Positions 1 to 8,226 are shown, counted from the stretch's first letter. The stretch: 64,000 nucleotides of DNA from Agarivorans sp. Toyoura001 (GCF_005405585.1 NZ_BJEQ01000011.1:1-64000); one strand, 5' to 3'. Notes: a model not told the origin generated them from the sequence alone. Translations and numbers: made by a program.

Positions 1-1
1 T

Positions 2-67
2 AGCGATATACAACACGATGAGACCGCACCTGAGTTTAAATATGGAAACGCCCAATCAGGTGCATAA
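2..67 (+). CDS. Possible C-terminal end of a gene entering from the left
   Basis: One plus-strand frame is open from the window edge for 21 codons and stops with TAA at 65-67. The tail is hydrophilic and acidic (it contains HDETAPEFKYG). A strong hairpin begins eight bases after the stop, which fits a gene end followed by a terminator. Too little is visible to name a family, and a chance open frame of this length cannot be excluded. Confidence 0.35.
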   Translation, partial: SDIQHDETAPEFKYGNAQSGA

Positions 68-74
68 TAGAAAA

Positions 75-103
75 GGCCAGCTACTGGAGCTGGCCTAAAA
101 ATC
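75..103. terminator. Hairpin terminator between convergent genes
   Basis: GGCCAGCT (75-82) and AGCTGGCC (88-95) form a perfect 8-bp stem with a 5-base loop. The minus strand continues into TTTTCTATT, so it fits best as the terminator of the protease gene to its right. The plus-strand tail (TAAAAATCG) is weaker. Confidence 0.6.
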
Positions 104-150
104 GTCAACCTATTTTAGGACGGGTCATATAGCTTATTTAGCTGTACTCG

Positions 151-903
151 CTATTTAAGCGAATTGATTAACTGCTTTAGGTGAGTGACTGGAATGGCAT
201 AACTAATAGCACTAGGGTCAGCCAACACGGCCTCTTTAGTCGTTTTCACAAACACCTTGTTAATGATAGCGATTACTGCGCCCGTTTCAGGGTGATATAA
301 AGGACTTCCGCTGTTACCCGGGTAGGCGGTAGCGTCTAATTGATAGATGTTATACGGTGACTTAAGTCTTTTAAGTTGTGCTAAGTTTAGCTCGCTGGCA
401 TTTCGGGCGGGTATCACCACTGGCGTTATACTCGAAATAATACCGCGGTGAGTAACGGGGTAAAGTCCCAATACCGCACCAATAGGAAACCCAGTGAAGG
501 CATATAGTTCTCCTTCGCGTACCTTTTTATTAGACAGACTCATCGCTTTTAGGGCTTTACCTTCAATTTTTAGCAGCGCTAAATCATGTTTCTGATTGCT
601 TGCCACCAAACTGGCTATTCGTATTTCGGGTGAACGACCTTGCCCAACAAACACTACGAGTTTTTCATTCTGCTGTTGATTTAGGCTTTTGGGAATGACG
701 TGGGCATTAGTAGCAATTAAATGAGGTCCAACCACAAACCCTGTTCCTCTAAGGTTTGCACGCGGTGAGTTAAGCTTGTTGTAGGTGCCAACGCCAACTA
801 CAGAAGGTTTAATTCTTTCTATAGTGTCAGCAAGATCGCTTAACGCGCCAGCGCTAAACATCGATAAAAATGAAGCGATGGCAATAATGAAGGCGAGTTT
901 CAT
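151..903 (-). CDS. Secreted trypsin-like serine protease (S1 family)
   Basis: This is a 250-residue protein with a hydrophobic signal peptide at about residues 1-19, so it is probably periplasmic or secreted. The catalytic triad of the chymotrypsin fold is recognisable: His in TNAHV near residue 68, Asp in HDLALLKI near 107, and Ser in GNSGSPLY near 197. There is no PDZ domain, so it is not a full DegP/DegS protease; it resembles the short trypsin-like proteases scattered through marine gammaproteobacteria. It stands alone, convergent with the window edge and divergent from the ThiF-like gene. The substrate is unknown. Confidence 0.8.
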   Translation of the reverse strand: MKLAFIIAIASFLSMFSAGALSDLADTIERIKPSVVGVGTYNKLNSPRANLRGTGFVVGPHLIATNAHVIPKSLNQQQNEKLVVFVGQGRSPEIRIASLVASNQKHDLALLKIEGKALKAMSLSNKKVREGELYAFTGFPIGAVLGLYPVTHRGIISSITPVVIPARNASELNLAQLKRLKSPYNIYQLDATAYPGNSGSPLYHPETGAVIAIINKVFVKTTKEAVLADPSAISYAIPVTHLKQLINSLK

Positions 904-1020
904 ACTATATTCTTCCTTGAGAGATTATTTCATCTTAATTTTTACTCGGTACTAGAGCAAGTTAGTATAAAAGCGACTAGGTTTGTGTAGTGCGTAATAC
1001 TGTGAAGCGAAAAAGGCCAA

Positions 1021-1893
1021 ATGATGATGAGTTTTAATTACGAAGATGCGTTCTCCAGAAATATTGGCTGGGTTACAGATGCAGAGCAACAGATACTGCG
1101 TGGTAAGCGTGTGGCTATGGCTGGGGCCGGGGGCGTGGGTAGTGAACACATAGTGACGTTAGCAAGGTTGGGGGTTGGCAAGTTTCATATCTCTGATTTT
1201 GATGAATATGAAGTGCATAACTTTAACCGCCAGGCTGGGGCGTTTATGTCTACGGTGGGCCAAGATAAAGTTAAAGTGATGGAACAAGTTTGCTTGGATA
1301 TTAATCCAGAAGCGGAAGTGAAGTCTTTCCCTGAAGGGATTTTCGAACATAATGTTGATGAATTTTTAGATGGCGTTGATGTGTATGTAGATAGCTTGGA
1401 TTTTTTTGCGCTATCGGCACGTAAGTTGGTTTTTCAAAAGTGTTTGGAAAAAAATATACCGCTAGTAACCGCAGCTCCTTTGGGTATGGGCTGCGCATTT
1501 CTTTGCTTTATGCCGGGAGGAATGACCTATGAAGAGTATTTTCGCTTTGAGGATGCAAGCAGTGAAAATGAGCAATACATTAAATTCTTGATTGGGCTTT
1601 CGCCCGCTATGTTACAGCGACCATACTTAGTTGACCCTAGTAAAGCGGACTTCCACGCTAAAAAAGGCCCGTCGATGCCTATGGCTGTGAAAATGTGTGG
1701 GGGAATTGCCGGCACTTATGTGCTCAAAATATTATTGAATAGAGGCGAGTTAATTACAGCACCTTACGGTTTGCACTTTGATGCCTACCGAAATCGCTTC
1801 AAAAAAACCTGGCGGCCAATGGGTAACCGCAATCCACTGCAGCGTATTGTATTTGGTGTGGCGAAAAAAATAGTATTGAGTGGCGGTGCTTAA
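1021..1893 (+). CDS. ThiF/MoeB/HesA-family E1-like adenylyltransferase
   Basis: This 290-residue protein has the nucleotide-binding signature GAGGVGS near residue 36 and the downstream pattern DFDEYEVHNFNRQ, both typical of E1-like enzymes that adenylate the C-terminus of a ubiquitin-like carrier protein. No ThiS/MoaD-like partner is visible next to it. The clear CxxC zinc motifs of MoeB and ThiF are absent, so it belongs to a divergent branch. Three ATG codons in a row (1021, 1024, 1027) make the exact start uncertain; an AAGG lies five bases before the first. It sits directly upstream of the first PEP-CTERM gene, and the regulatory box of that gene starts 12 bases after this stop codon. Confidence 0.75.
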   Translation: MMMSFNYEDAFSRNIGWVTDAEQQILRGKRVAMAGAGGVGSEHIVTLARLGVGKFHISDFDEYEVHNFNRQAGAFMSTVGQDKVKVMEQVCLDINPEAEVKSFPEGIFEHNVDEFLDGVDVYVDSLDFFALSARKLVFQKCLEKNIPLVTAAPLGMGCAFLCFMPGGMTYEEYFRFEDASSENEQYIKFLIGLSPAMLQRPYLVDPSKADFHAKKGPSMPMAVKMCGGIAGTYVLKILLNRGELITAPYGLHFDAYRNRFKKTWRPMGNRNPLQRIVFGVAKKIVLSGGA

Positions 1894-1904
1894 CTGTGAC
1901 TTGG

Positions 1905-1921
1905 TGTCAGTAAGTTTTACA
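1905..1921 (+). promoter_or_regulatory. Putative activator (PrsR) box upstream of PEP-CTERM gene 1
   Basis: TGTCAGTAAGTTTTACA recurs with 15 of 17 identical bases at 3262-3278 before the second PEP-CTERM gene. In both places the first base lies exactly 80 bp before the GG of the -24 element. The core is an imperfect dyad (GTAA/TTTAC). The window encodes PrsR, the sigma-54 activator of PEP-CTERM systems, so PrsR is the inferred ligand. Confidence 0.65.
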
Positions 1922-1983
1922 AAATGTTATTTATATTTGTATTAATATAGTTTAAGTTGTTGTAAGTATATAGTTTTTAATCT

Positions 1984-1999
1984 TGGCTTACTTATTGCT
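1984..1999 (+). promoter_or_regulatory. Sigma-54 (-24/-12) promoter of PEP-CTERM gene 1
   Basis: TGGCTTACTTATTGCT has GG at 1985-1986 and GC at 1997-1998 with the obligatory 10 bp between them. The predicted start of transcription is near 2010, giving a leader of about 38 bases. The -24 half is TGGCTT rather than the optimal TGGCAC. Confidence 0.75.
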
Positions 2000-2047
2000 T
2001 TAAGCCCACCGTTATTTATAAACGATTTTACCAAACGGATGGGTTAC

Positions 2048-2950
2048 ATGAACAAACTGAAACATGCTTGCTTAGCAGTTAGCTTAGGATTAGCAAGTAT
2101 TTCTGCAAGTGCGGAACTGATTACTGAATGGAACTACGCAAATGATGCGGGTTTTAAAGAGTGGAGTTCTCGTGCTGGCCAAGTTGGTATAGACACCGAC
2201 GGTGCAACACTAGACGATTTTGATGTTCTTTTTGGTGGCGAGCTTCCTAAGAGCTTAGCGTGGGGTGACCCATATGGCGCAGTGAATCCTTTATTGCAAA
2301 AGAGTTCTCTTGTAATCGATGATGCTCAGTCTGGCCAAGTAAATACTAGCGCGCCAGGTGATGTAGCATCTTTGGATTTTGTAACAGGTACCGGCCTTAC
2401 TCACGAAAACTGGGGTGTTACAGGTAATACTTTATCGTCAGCGGTTTTGTTTGATGGTTTGTTCTTGCAGCCTCTAGCACCTTTTGTAGGTCCTGCACTT
2501 CCTGCGCCAGTACTTGAATTTGATGTACTATTTGAAGAAACCTATAACACACCAACAAATAACGTGTGTAAATACGGTGATACTAAAGTAGGTGAGGCTG
2601 GTGTTAATGAAGCCGGTTGTTCAGACCTATTCACTTTAGTGTTGGATGATGGCGTTACTTTTTCTGAAGTTGGTGGAGATATCTACCTTCAAAACAGTTT
2701 CATATTACCAATCCCTGGTTTTGATGATTATGTTTATACCTTAACGACTCGCTTGCAGGGCTTAGAAGTATTAGATGGTTTAGATTGTGGGCCTGATGCT
2801 ACTTGTATTGGTTTCTTGACTGAAGAAAACCAAACCAACCAACTAGAAGCTGCTTTTGCTATCTCTGCTGCAAAAGTAACAGAGCCAGGCACTTTAGCCA
2901 TCTTTGGTTTGGGCTTATTAGGTTTGGCATCTGTTCGTCGCCGCGCTTAA
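2048..2950 (+). CDS. PEP-CTERM sorted surface protein, THxN type (paralogue 1)
   Basis: This is an exosortase substrate. It has an N-terminal signal peptide (MNKLKHACLAVSLGLAS, cleaved near SASA) and a C-terminal sorting tail of the form EPGTLAIFGLGLLGLASVRRRA, meaning a PEP-like motif, a transmembrane helix and an arginine cluster. Mid-protein it carries THENWG, the mark of the THxN group of PEP-CTERM proteins as I remember it, plus paired cysteines near CKYGD and GCSDLF. Exosortase A should cleave near the PEP motif and release or anchor the protein at the cell surface. The start is placed at the second ATG because GGATGGG lies at the right distance from it. It is transcribed from a sigma-54 promoter and followed by a terminator. 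The molecular function of the mature domain is unknown. Confidence 0.85.
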   Translation: MNKLKHACLAVSLGLASISASAELITEWNYANDAGFKEWSSRAGQVGIDTDGATLDDFDVLFGGELPKSLAWGDPYGAVNPLLQKSSLVIDDAQSGQVNTSAPGDVASLDFVTGTGLTHENWGVTGNTLSSAVLFDGLFLQPLAPFVGPALPAPVLEFDVLFEETYNTPTNNVCKYGDTKVGEAGVNEAGCSDLFTLVLDDGVTFSEVGGDIYLQNSFILPIPGFDDYVYTLTTRLQGLEVLDGLDCGPDATCIGFLTEENQTNQLEAAFAISAAKVTEPGTLAIFGLGLLGLASVRRRA

Positions 2951-2966
2951 TCACTGCTAGTGTTTA

Positions 2967-3002
2967 AAGCAACTGCTGCTAAAAGCAGTAGTTGCTTGTT
3001 TT
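2967..3002 (+). terminator. Rho-independent terminator after PEP-CTERM gene 1
   Basis: AAGCAACTGCTGCT (2967-2980) pairs with AGCAGTAGTTGCTT (2984-2997) with one G-U pair and a 3-base loop, followed by GTTTT. Confidence 0.75.
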
Positions 3003-3004
3003 CC

Positions 3005-3261
3005 TTCCAATACCGCTCCTGCAATAAGAAACTGTACCAAGCTATTTGGTTCCCCTTTACTACAAGTCACCTTTTTATCCTCAAGGCTTATCGTACTTTG
3101 TTAACGGTTAACTAAACGTTAATGAATTGCTCATGGTTTAACTGACATGCCTGTAAGCAAGCACTTAAAAGCTTTTGGCGAAAACGACGTTAGCCCGTGA
3201 AAGTGGCAGTGGAATTAGGGATCCTATGAGTACTTTATTCAATAAATGCTTTAGTTTTTTA
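3005..3261. other. Intergenic stretch with no gene recognised
   Basis: This lies between the terminator of paralogue 1 and the activator box of paralogue 2. I see no open frame with a ribosome site and no tRNA-like fold. It holds short repeats of TTAAC (TTAACGGTTAACTAAACGTTAA near 3100-3121). A structured leader or small RNA cannot be excluded by eye. Confidence 0.4.
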
Positions 3262-3278
3262 TGTCAGTAATCTTTACA
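3262..3278 (+). promoter_or_regulatory. Putative activator (PrsR) box upstream of PEP-CTERM gene 2
   Basis: TGTCAGTAATCTTTACA matches the box at 1905-1921 in 15 of 17 positions and is also exactly 80 bp before the GG of its -24 element. Sequence between box and promoter is not conserved between the two genes, so the match looks selected rather than left over from a recent duplication. Confidence 0.65.
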
Positions 3279-3340
3279 TCAACGTTTTATCAATGGGTTT
3301 TGTTTTTGTTAAAAGGTTGTTTTAAAAGGGTTTTTAAAAC

Positions 3341-3357
3341 TGGCACTTAGATTGCTA
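3341..3357 (+). promoter_or_regulatory. Sigma-54 (-24/-12) promoter of PEP-CTERM gene 2
   Basis: TGGCACTTAGATTGCTA matches the consensus TGGCAC-N5-TTGCA/T, with GG at 3342-3343 and GC at 3354-3355. The predicted transcription start is near 3367, leaving a leader of about 37 bases, nearly the same as for paralogue 1. Confidence 0.85.
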
Positions 3358-3403
3358 TGTACAGGTTGTATCTTGAATCGTACTAACCAAATGGATGGGT
3401 GAC

Positions 3404-4324
3404 ATGAACAAATTAAAACTAACATGCTTGGCAGCTAGCTTAAGTTTTGCAAGCGTTGCTGCAAATTCTGCTCTTATTACTGATTGGGACTATTTAAATG
3501 ATGCTGGTTTTGACCAGTGGACTTCAGATGCCGGTTCTATTGACCCTACCGGAATTGATGCTTCTGGTGCTACTCGTGACGAATTTGATCCAGTTGGTTT
3601 GTTTGGTGGTGAATTACCTAAAACGCTTGAATGGGGTGTACCTTACGGTGCTGAAAACCCAGATTTGAAGAAAAGCGCTTTAGCGATTGAAGAAGCTAAA
3701 GAAGGTACTGTTACTACTAGTGTTGTCGACGGTGTTGGTGCATTGGTATTCTCTGAAGGTACTGGTCTTGTACATGAAAACTGGGGCGTTACCGGTGATA
3801 CTTTAGTTGCGGCTACTTTATTTGACGGTTTGTTCCTAGCGCCTACAGCGCCAGTTGCTTTCCCACTAGCGCCAGCACCAGTACTACAATTTGGTGTTAT
3901 CTTTGAAGAAACCTATAACACTCCTACGAACAACATCTGTAAGTACGAACCTACCCAACTAGTTGGTGCAGTAGGTATTAACCAAGAAGGTTGTTCAGAC
4001 TTATTCACTTTAGTGCTAGGCCCAGATGTTACCTACACTGAAGTTGGTGATGATATCTACCTTCAAAACAGCTTTGTATTGCCAATCCCTGGCTACGATG
4101 ACTACGTATACACGCTTACTACTCGCCTTCAAGGTTTAGATGTATTGGGTGATATTGATTGTGGTCCAAATGCTACTTGTATCGGCTTCCTAACAGAAGA
4201 AGATAAAACCAATGAATTAAAAGCTGGTTTCGCTATCTCTGCTGCTCAAGTAACAGAGCCAGGCACTTTAGCTATCTTTGGTCTAGGCTTGTTAGGTTTG
4301 GCGTCAGTTCGTCGCCGTGCATAA
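3404..4324 (+). CDS. PEP-CTERM sorted surface protein, THxN type (paralogue 2)
   Basis: This is a paralogue of the upstream gene with the same architecture: signal peptide, a mature domain with VHENWG (Val in place of the Thr of THxN), the conserved cysteine pair around CKYEP and GCSDLF, and an identical sorting tail EPGTLAIFGLGLLGLASVRRRA. The two proteins are alike along their whole length, with small insertions near residues 40-60 and 175 of this copy. The start is set at the second ATG, since GGATGGG precedes it at normal spacing; the first ATG is part of that ribosome site. It is transcribed alone from a near-perfect sigma-54 promoter. It is inferred to be an exosortase A substrate displayed on or shed from the surface. 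Confidence 0.85.
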   Translation: MNKLKLTCLAASLSFASVAANSALITDWDYLNDAGFDQWTSDAGSIDPTGIDASGATRDEFDPVGLFGGELPKTLEWGVPYGAENPDLKKSALAIEEAKEGTVTTSVVDGVGALVFSEGTGLVHENWGVTGDTLVAATLFDGLFLAPTAPVAFPLAPAPVLQFGVIFEETYNTPTNNICKYEPTQLVGAVGINQEGCSDLFTLVLGPDVTYTEVGDDIYLQNSFVLPIPGYDDYVYTLTTRLQGLDVLGDIDCGPNATCIGFLTEEDKTNELKAGFAISAAQVTEPGTLAIFGLGLLGLASVRRRA

Positions 4325-4363
4325 TGCTTATTTAAAAGTCGCTAACTATTAGCATTGAATACC

Positions 4364-4397
4364 CAAAGCGCAGCCTAGTTCTGCGCTTTGTTTTTTT
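4364..4397 (+). terminator. Rho-independent terminator after PEP-CTERM gene 2
   Basis: CAAAGCGCAG (4364-4373) and CTGCGCTTTG (4381-4390) form a perfect 10-bp stem with a 7-base loop followed by seven T. Confidence 0.9.
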
Positions 4398-4479
4398 CAA
4401 GCCTACTTTATTTCAATTCATTATTTTTCTAAGGCTTAAGTGTTGTAAATAGATAATTAAACAGCTTAGAGAGCCCGTT

Positions 4480-5439
4480 ATGATCCGTAACAAATATGTG
4501 AAAAAACTATCCACTGTGCCGGTTTTGGGGGCAGCTGTAAGAGGTGGGATTTCGATGTTGGTGAAGCGTGAAGCTAAACTCATCGCCGAACATTTTGCTG
4601 AGTTCCTCCGCCCCGTTGTTGCCTTTAAACCAGATATAGTTAACGAAGCTTTTAAAATTCGTCACGACGTATATTGCGAAGAGCTCAATTTTGAGCCCGT
4701 TCGTGATGACGGTATGGAACAAGATGAGTTTGACGATTACTCCCGCTTTTGCCTCATTGAACACAAACCTAGTTCTAACTTCGCCGGTTGTGTGCGAATA
4801 GTTTCTCCAACGAGTAAAAGTGAATTGTTACCGATTGAAAAATTTTGTTCTGAAGCGATTAAAAACGCTAAGGTTCATCCCTCCCAGTTTGACCGAAGCG
4901 AGATTTGTGAAATTTCTCGTTTGGCTGTTCGCCCTCAATTTCGCCGTCGTAAGGCTGATAACTTTGAGGGTGCCGCTTCTGGTGCTATTAACGAGCAAAC
5001 CTATTCTGAGGAAGAGTTACGTTGCTTTCCTTTTTTAGCTATTGGTTTGTATTTATCCATTGCAGCTCTAGCTGTGCGAGCAGGCACTCACCATGCCTTT
5101 GTTATGATGGAGCCTCGATTAGCTCGCAGTATGAGCTTCTTGGGTATTAAGTTTGAGCAATTAGGCCCAGCTGTTGATTATCATGGCCTACGTGCGCCTT
5201 ACTATATTAGCACTGGCATGTTAACTCGCAGCTTACCTGTCGGTTTTCAGGTATTAATGAATAACATTGATAAAGAAGTAGAGAAGGGGTGTTTGGCTGC
5301 TCGAAACAATGATGACAATGACGAGTACATCAAGAGAATGTATTCATCGTCTTTTTTTGAACAAAAAAAATCTCCCAACATTTCCATGCGGGAGAATTTT
5401 AATTGGTCTGAGTCTAGCGGCCTTTATCTTCCGCGCTAG
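4480..5439 (+). CDS. PEP-CTERM/exosortase-associated acyltransferase
   Basis: This 319-residue protein resembles the acyltransferase family found with exosortase loci, which shares the GNAT-like fold of autoinducer synthases and N-acyl amino acid synthases. The hallmark at about residues 55-70 is AFKIRHDVYCEELNFEP, comparable to the R-x-x-V/F-x-x-E-L region of LuxI-type enzymes. EICEISRLAVRPQFRRRK near 150 looks like the acetyl-donor binding strand and loop of GNAT proteins. It presumably transfers an acyl chain from ACP or CoA to an amine, but the acceptor is unknown. It lies between the PEP-CTERM genes and the convergent prsT. No strong promoter motif was found; a sigma-54-like match upstream was rejected. 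Confidence 0.75.
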   Translation: MIRNKYVKKLSTVPVLGAAVRGGISMLVKREAKLIAEHFAEFLRPVVAFKPDIVNEAFKIRHDVYCEELNFEPVRDDGMEQDEFDDYSRFCLIEHKPSSNFAGCVRIVSPTSKSELLPIEKFCSEAIKNAKVHPSQFDRSEICEISRLAVRPQFRRRKADNFEGAASGAINEQTYSEEELRCFPFLAIGLYLSIAALAVRAGTHHAFVMMEPRLARSMSFLGIKFEQLGPAVDYHGLRAPYYISTGMLTRSLPVGFQVLMNNIDKEVEKGCLAARNNDDNDEYIKRMYSSSFFEQKKSPNISMRENFNWSESSGLYLPR

Positions 5440-5466
5440 CCGCACTTAGCAGCTACTATTCCTACT

Positions 5467-8226
5467 TTATTTTAGCTGAGCTTCTAGTTCAGCTTTTTTA
5501 TCTGTAAGTTCAGGTTCTAGGTTCCTGAGGTTATCCAGTACACCTTTCGCTTTCTTTGTCTGTTGGTCCGCAATGAGTGCTTCTACGTAGTGAAGCGCTA
5601 TCTCGTTACTGGCTTGCTGTTGATAGCTTTGTTCAAGTGCAACAGTGGCTTGTTGAACTTTGCCCGCTTTTAGCAACATGTAACCGTAGGTATCGGTAAC
5701 TTGTGGGATGTCGGGCTTTAGAATGTGGGCTTTTTCAGCATACAGTAAAGCTTCACCAGGTTTGCCCATTTCATGATAAACCCAAGCCAAGTTATTTAAT
5801 GCAATAACGTTCTCTGGTTCTTTTTCAATAATGACGTGATATTGAGCTAACGCTTCGTTTGGCTCAGCTTGCATTTGTAGCTCCGCTAGCTGAAGTTGTA
5901 GCGGTTGAGCTGCTTCTTTATGTTGCTCCATAGCTGACTTTATAAAGCTAATTGCCTGACCGATGTTTCCTGCATTTTTATAGGATTTAATCAAAAGGTT
6001 AGCGGTTTGAGTGCTAGGGTATTTTTTATAAAGTGCATCAAATGTTTCGATTGCTGCTGGCCAGTTTTCTTGTACTAAGTAGATGTAACCTTGTTGTTGC
6101 AAAGCTGCTGGCGTTTCAAGCTGAAAAGGTTCAAGTTGATCGAGCGCATCTTGGCTGGCGACAGCGTCTCCAGCTTTTAGTTGCAGGACTGAATTTACAA
6201 AAATAATCTTTTGATTGGTTTTAAACAGCTTCATTGCTTGGGTACTAAGGCTTACCGCTTCTTTCAGTTTTCCCGCTGCTTCTAAAATATTAATATTTTT
6301 AACGTAGGCCACTAATGACAATGGTGAATTTTCTAACCATTCTTTAAAAGTCGCTACAGCTTGATCTTGTTGTTCAGCTTGAAGGTATAAATCACCAATT
6401 AATTGCCAAACTCTATCGTCTCTTAGCATTGGGTCGATTTTCTCAAAGGTGGTAATTGCCTGGGGAAAATCTTTTTTAAATAAGTAGTAGCGCCCTAGTT
6501 GCTCTGTCAGCAAGGTCGACTCGGGAGCAGTGGCTAGCTGTTCATCAATTAAGCTTTTGACTTCTTCAATCTTATCAATCTGCGAAGCGTGGCTCATTAA
6601 GAACTCAAAAGCTCTTAAGTTTTCAGGCTGCTCAATTTTTACCTCGTAAACTAATTGATAAGCTTTATCAATTTCACCTTTTTGTACATATACCGATGAA
6701 CTAAATAGTTTAGCCGCTACATCGTTAGGCTGGTCTTTGAGGATTGCTTGATATGCGCTAAGTGCTTCGTCGTAACGCTCTTGTTGCTCTAAAATAGCGC
6801 CTTTGAATAACTTAACGCTTTGATCTGCGGGGTGCTCTACAATCCATTGGTTCAGGGCTTTAAGTACTTCTTCCGTATTGCCTTGTTGGTAGCTATAGGT
6901 TTGCAATCCTAAAAATGCTTGAGCGTGGTTAGGTTGCTCAGCGAGTACTTCATTGAGAATTTCTATACCATCGAGATCATTTTGCTTTAACTTAAGTAAA
7001 CCAAGTTTAGCTTTTTCTGCTAAACCACCAGATTGAGCCGCTTTCTCAGCAATCTGAATGGCTTCCTCTGTTCTGCCTAAGCGGTTTAATTGCAAACTTA
7101 CCGTGCTTAAAAAGTCGCTATCTTGTGCTGCGGCAATAGAGGGTTGGTTGAGTTGGTTAAACGCGCTATCTAGCTGGCCTATTCGAAACTGAGTTGTTAC
7201 ATATAGTCGTTGCGCTAACGCATTGTTGGGATCTTTGTTGATCACTCTTTCTAATTGAGTGAGGGCTTGTTCATACTTTTGTAATTTATAAGCTGAAATG
7301 CCGGCCACAATTTGAGTAGCGGTGTTGTGTGAACCATTTTGTAGCGCTTTGGTTGATAGCTCAAAAGCAGCATCGAAGTCTTCTGCCTGAAAACGAATGT
7401 AAGCTTTTAACTGGTTACTTAACATATGGTTAGGCGCAACCTTAAGAATATTATCTAAATAAGGTTCAGCTTCATCAAATTGTTTGTTTTTAACCATTGC
7501 TTGGGCTAAGTACAAAGTAAATTGAACCGCTTCTGGTGCCAGTTCGACGGCTTTTTGGTAAGCCAGTACTGCGGTTGCGTTATCATCGGCTAGAGAAGCT
7601 AAATGACCTTTAAGTAACCACACATCGGTATTATTGGGTGCTTCTTCACTTAACTGATTAATGGTTTCGTTAGCGCTCGCCAGTTGTTGGTCTGCTGCGG
7701 AAATACTGGCTTTCACCATTTTGGAGTAAGTGCCTTCAATGCCTAACTCTTGCGCTTGGCTTAAGGTGGTTCTCGCTTGATCAATTTGTCCGTTTCTAAA
7801 TAGTGCTAAAGCATGAATAGCCAGTAATTCAGTTTCTGTTTCTAGTTTGAAAGGACGGTTATCTGACAGCAGGCTACCTATTTCATCGGGTTGACCTTGA
7901 TTTAGGTAAGTTCTGGCCAAAAGCGGAATGACTTGCTCTTTCTCTGCATTGAGTTCTAAAGCGCGATTTAGTTCTTTTTCGGCAGCTAAATAGTTGCCGC
8001 GTTCTAAATATATTTCGCCAAGCGTTAAGCGAGCTTGAGACAAGGCAGCATCTTTTTTAATGGCATTTTTTAATTCGATGATAGCGGCGTTTTGATTGTT
8101 CTCAGCTAGATAGCCAGACGCCTTAGATAAATGCTGTTCTGCAGAATCCCCACCGCACGCAGTTAATGCCATGGTTAAGGCTGTGGCAGCCAGAATTTTC
8201 TTCATTCCAAACCTATGATTGCTCAT
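5467..8226 (-). CDS. prsT: PEP-CTERM system TPR-repeat lipoprotein PrsT
   Basis: This is a 919-residue protein made of tandem tetratricopeptide repeats, such as LTLGEIYLERGNYLAAEKEL and LAWVYHEMGKPGEALLYAEKA. A lipoprotein signal precedes them (ALTMALTACGG, with lipidated Cys near residue 23). Size, repeat layout and location match PrsT, the large TPR lipoprotein of exosortase A loci, which probably scaffolds polysaccharide or PEP-CTERM export at a membrane face. The first ATG (8226) has AGGGA six bases upstream. An internal ATG at 8205 (MKKILAAT) also has an AGG and gives a more typical lipoprotein leader, so the start is ambiguous. It is convergent with the acyltransferase and divergent from the nucleotide-sugar dehydrogenase. 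Confidence 0.85.
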   Translation of the reverse strand: MSNHRFGMKKILAATALTMALTACGGDSAEQHLSKASGYLAENNQNAAIIELKNAIKKDAALSQARLTLGEIYLERGNYLAAEKELNRALELNAEKEQVIPLLARTYLNQGQPDEIGSLLSDNRPFKLETETELLAIHALALFRNGQIDQARTTLSQAQELGIEGTYSKMVKASISAADQQLASANETINQLSEEAPNNTDVWLLKGHLASLADDNATAVLAYQKAVELAPEAVQFTLYLAQAMVKNKQFDEAEPYLDNILKVAPNHMLSNQLKAYIRFQAEDFDAAFELSTKALQNGSHNTATQIVAGISAYKLQKYEQALTQLERVINKDPNNALAQRLYVTTQFRIGQLDSAFNQLNQPSIAAAQDSDFLSTVSLQLNRLGRTEEAIQIAEKAAQSGGLAEKAKLGLLKLKQNDLDGIEILNEVLAEQPNHAQAFLGLQTYSYQQGNTEEVLKALNQWIVEHPADQSVKLFKGAILEQQERYDEALSAYQAILKDQPNDVAAKLFSSSVYVQKGEIDKAYQLVYEVKIEQPENLRAFEFLMSHASQIDKIEEVKSLIDEQLATAPESTLLTEQLGRYYLFKKDFPQAITTFEKIDPMLRDDRVWQLIGDLYLQAEQQDQAVATFKEWLENSPLSLVAYVKNINILEAAGKLKEAVSLSTQAMKLFKTNQKIIFVNSVLQLKAGDAVASQDALDQLEPFQLETPAALQQQGYIYLVQENWPAAIETFDALYKKYPSTQTANLLIKSYKNAGNIGQAISFIKSAMEQHKEAAQPLQLQLAELQMQAEPNEALAQYHVIIEKEPENVIALNNLAWVYHEMGKPGEALLYAEKAHILKPDIPQVTDTYGYMLLKAGKVQQATVALEQSYQQQASNEIALHYVEALIADQQTKKAKGVLDNLRNLEPELTDKKAELEAQLK

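Noticed and set aside
3100-3235. Possible c-di-GMP riboswitch before the second PEP-CTERM gene
   Set aside because: I looked for the conserved core text of the GEMM class and did not find it; this stretch is also upstream of the predicted transcription start.
4429-4446. Sigma-54-like site before the acyltransferase gene (AAGGCTTAAGTGTTGTAA)
   Set aside because: The spacing between GG and the -12 pair is right, but the -12 dinucleotide is GT instead of the almost invariant GC, and no copy of the 17-base box lies upstream.
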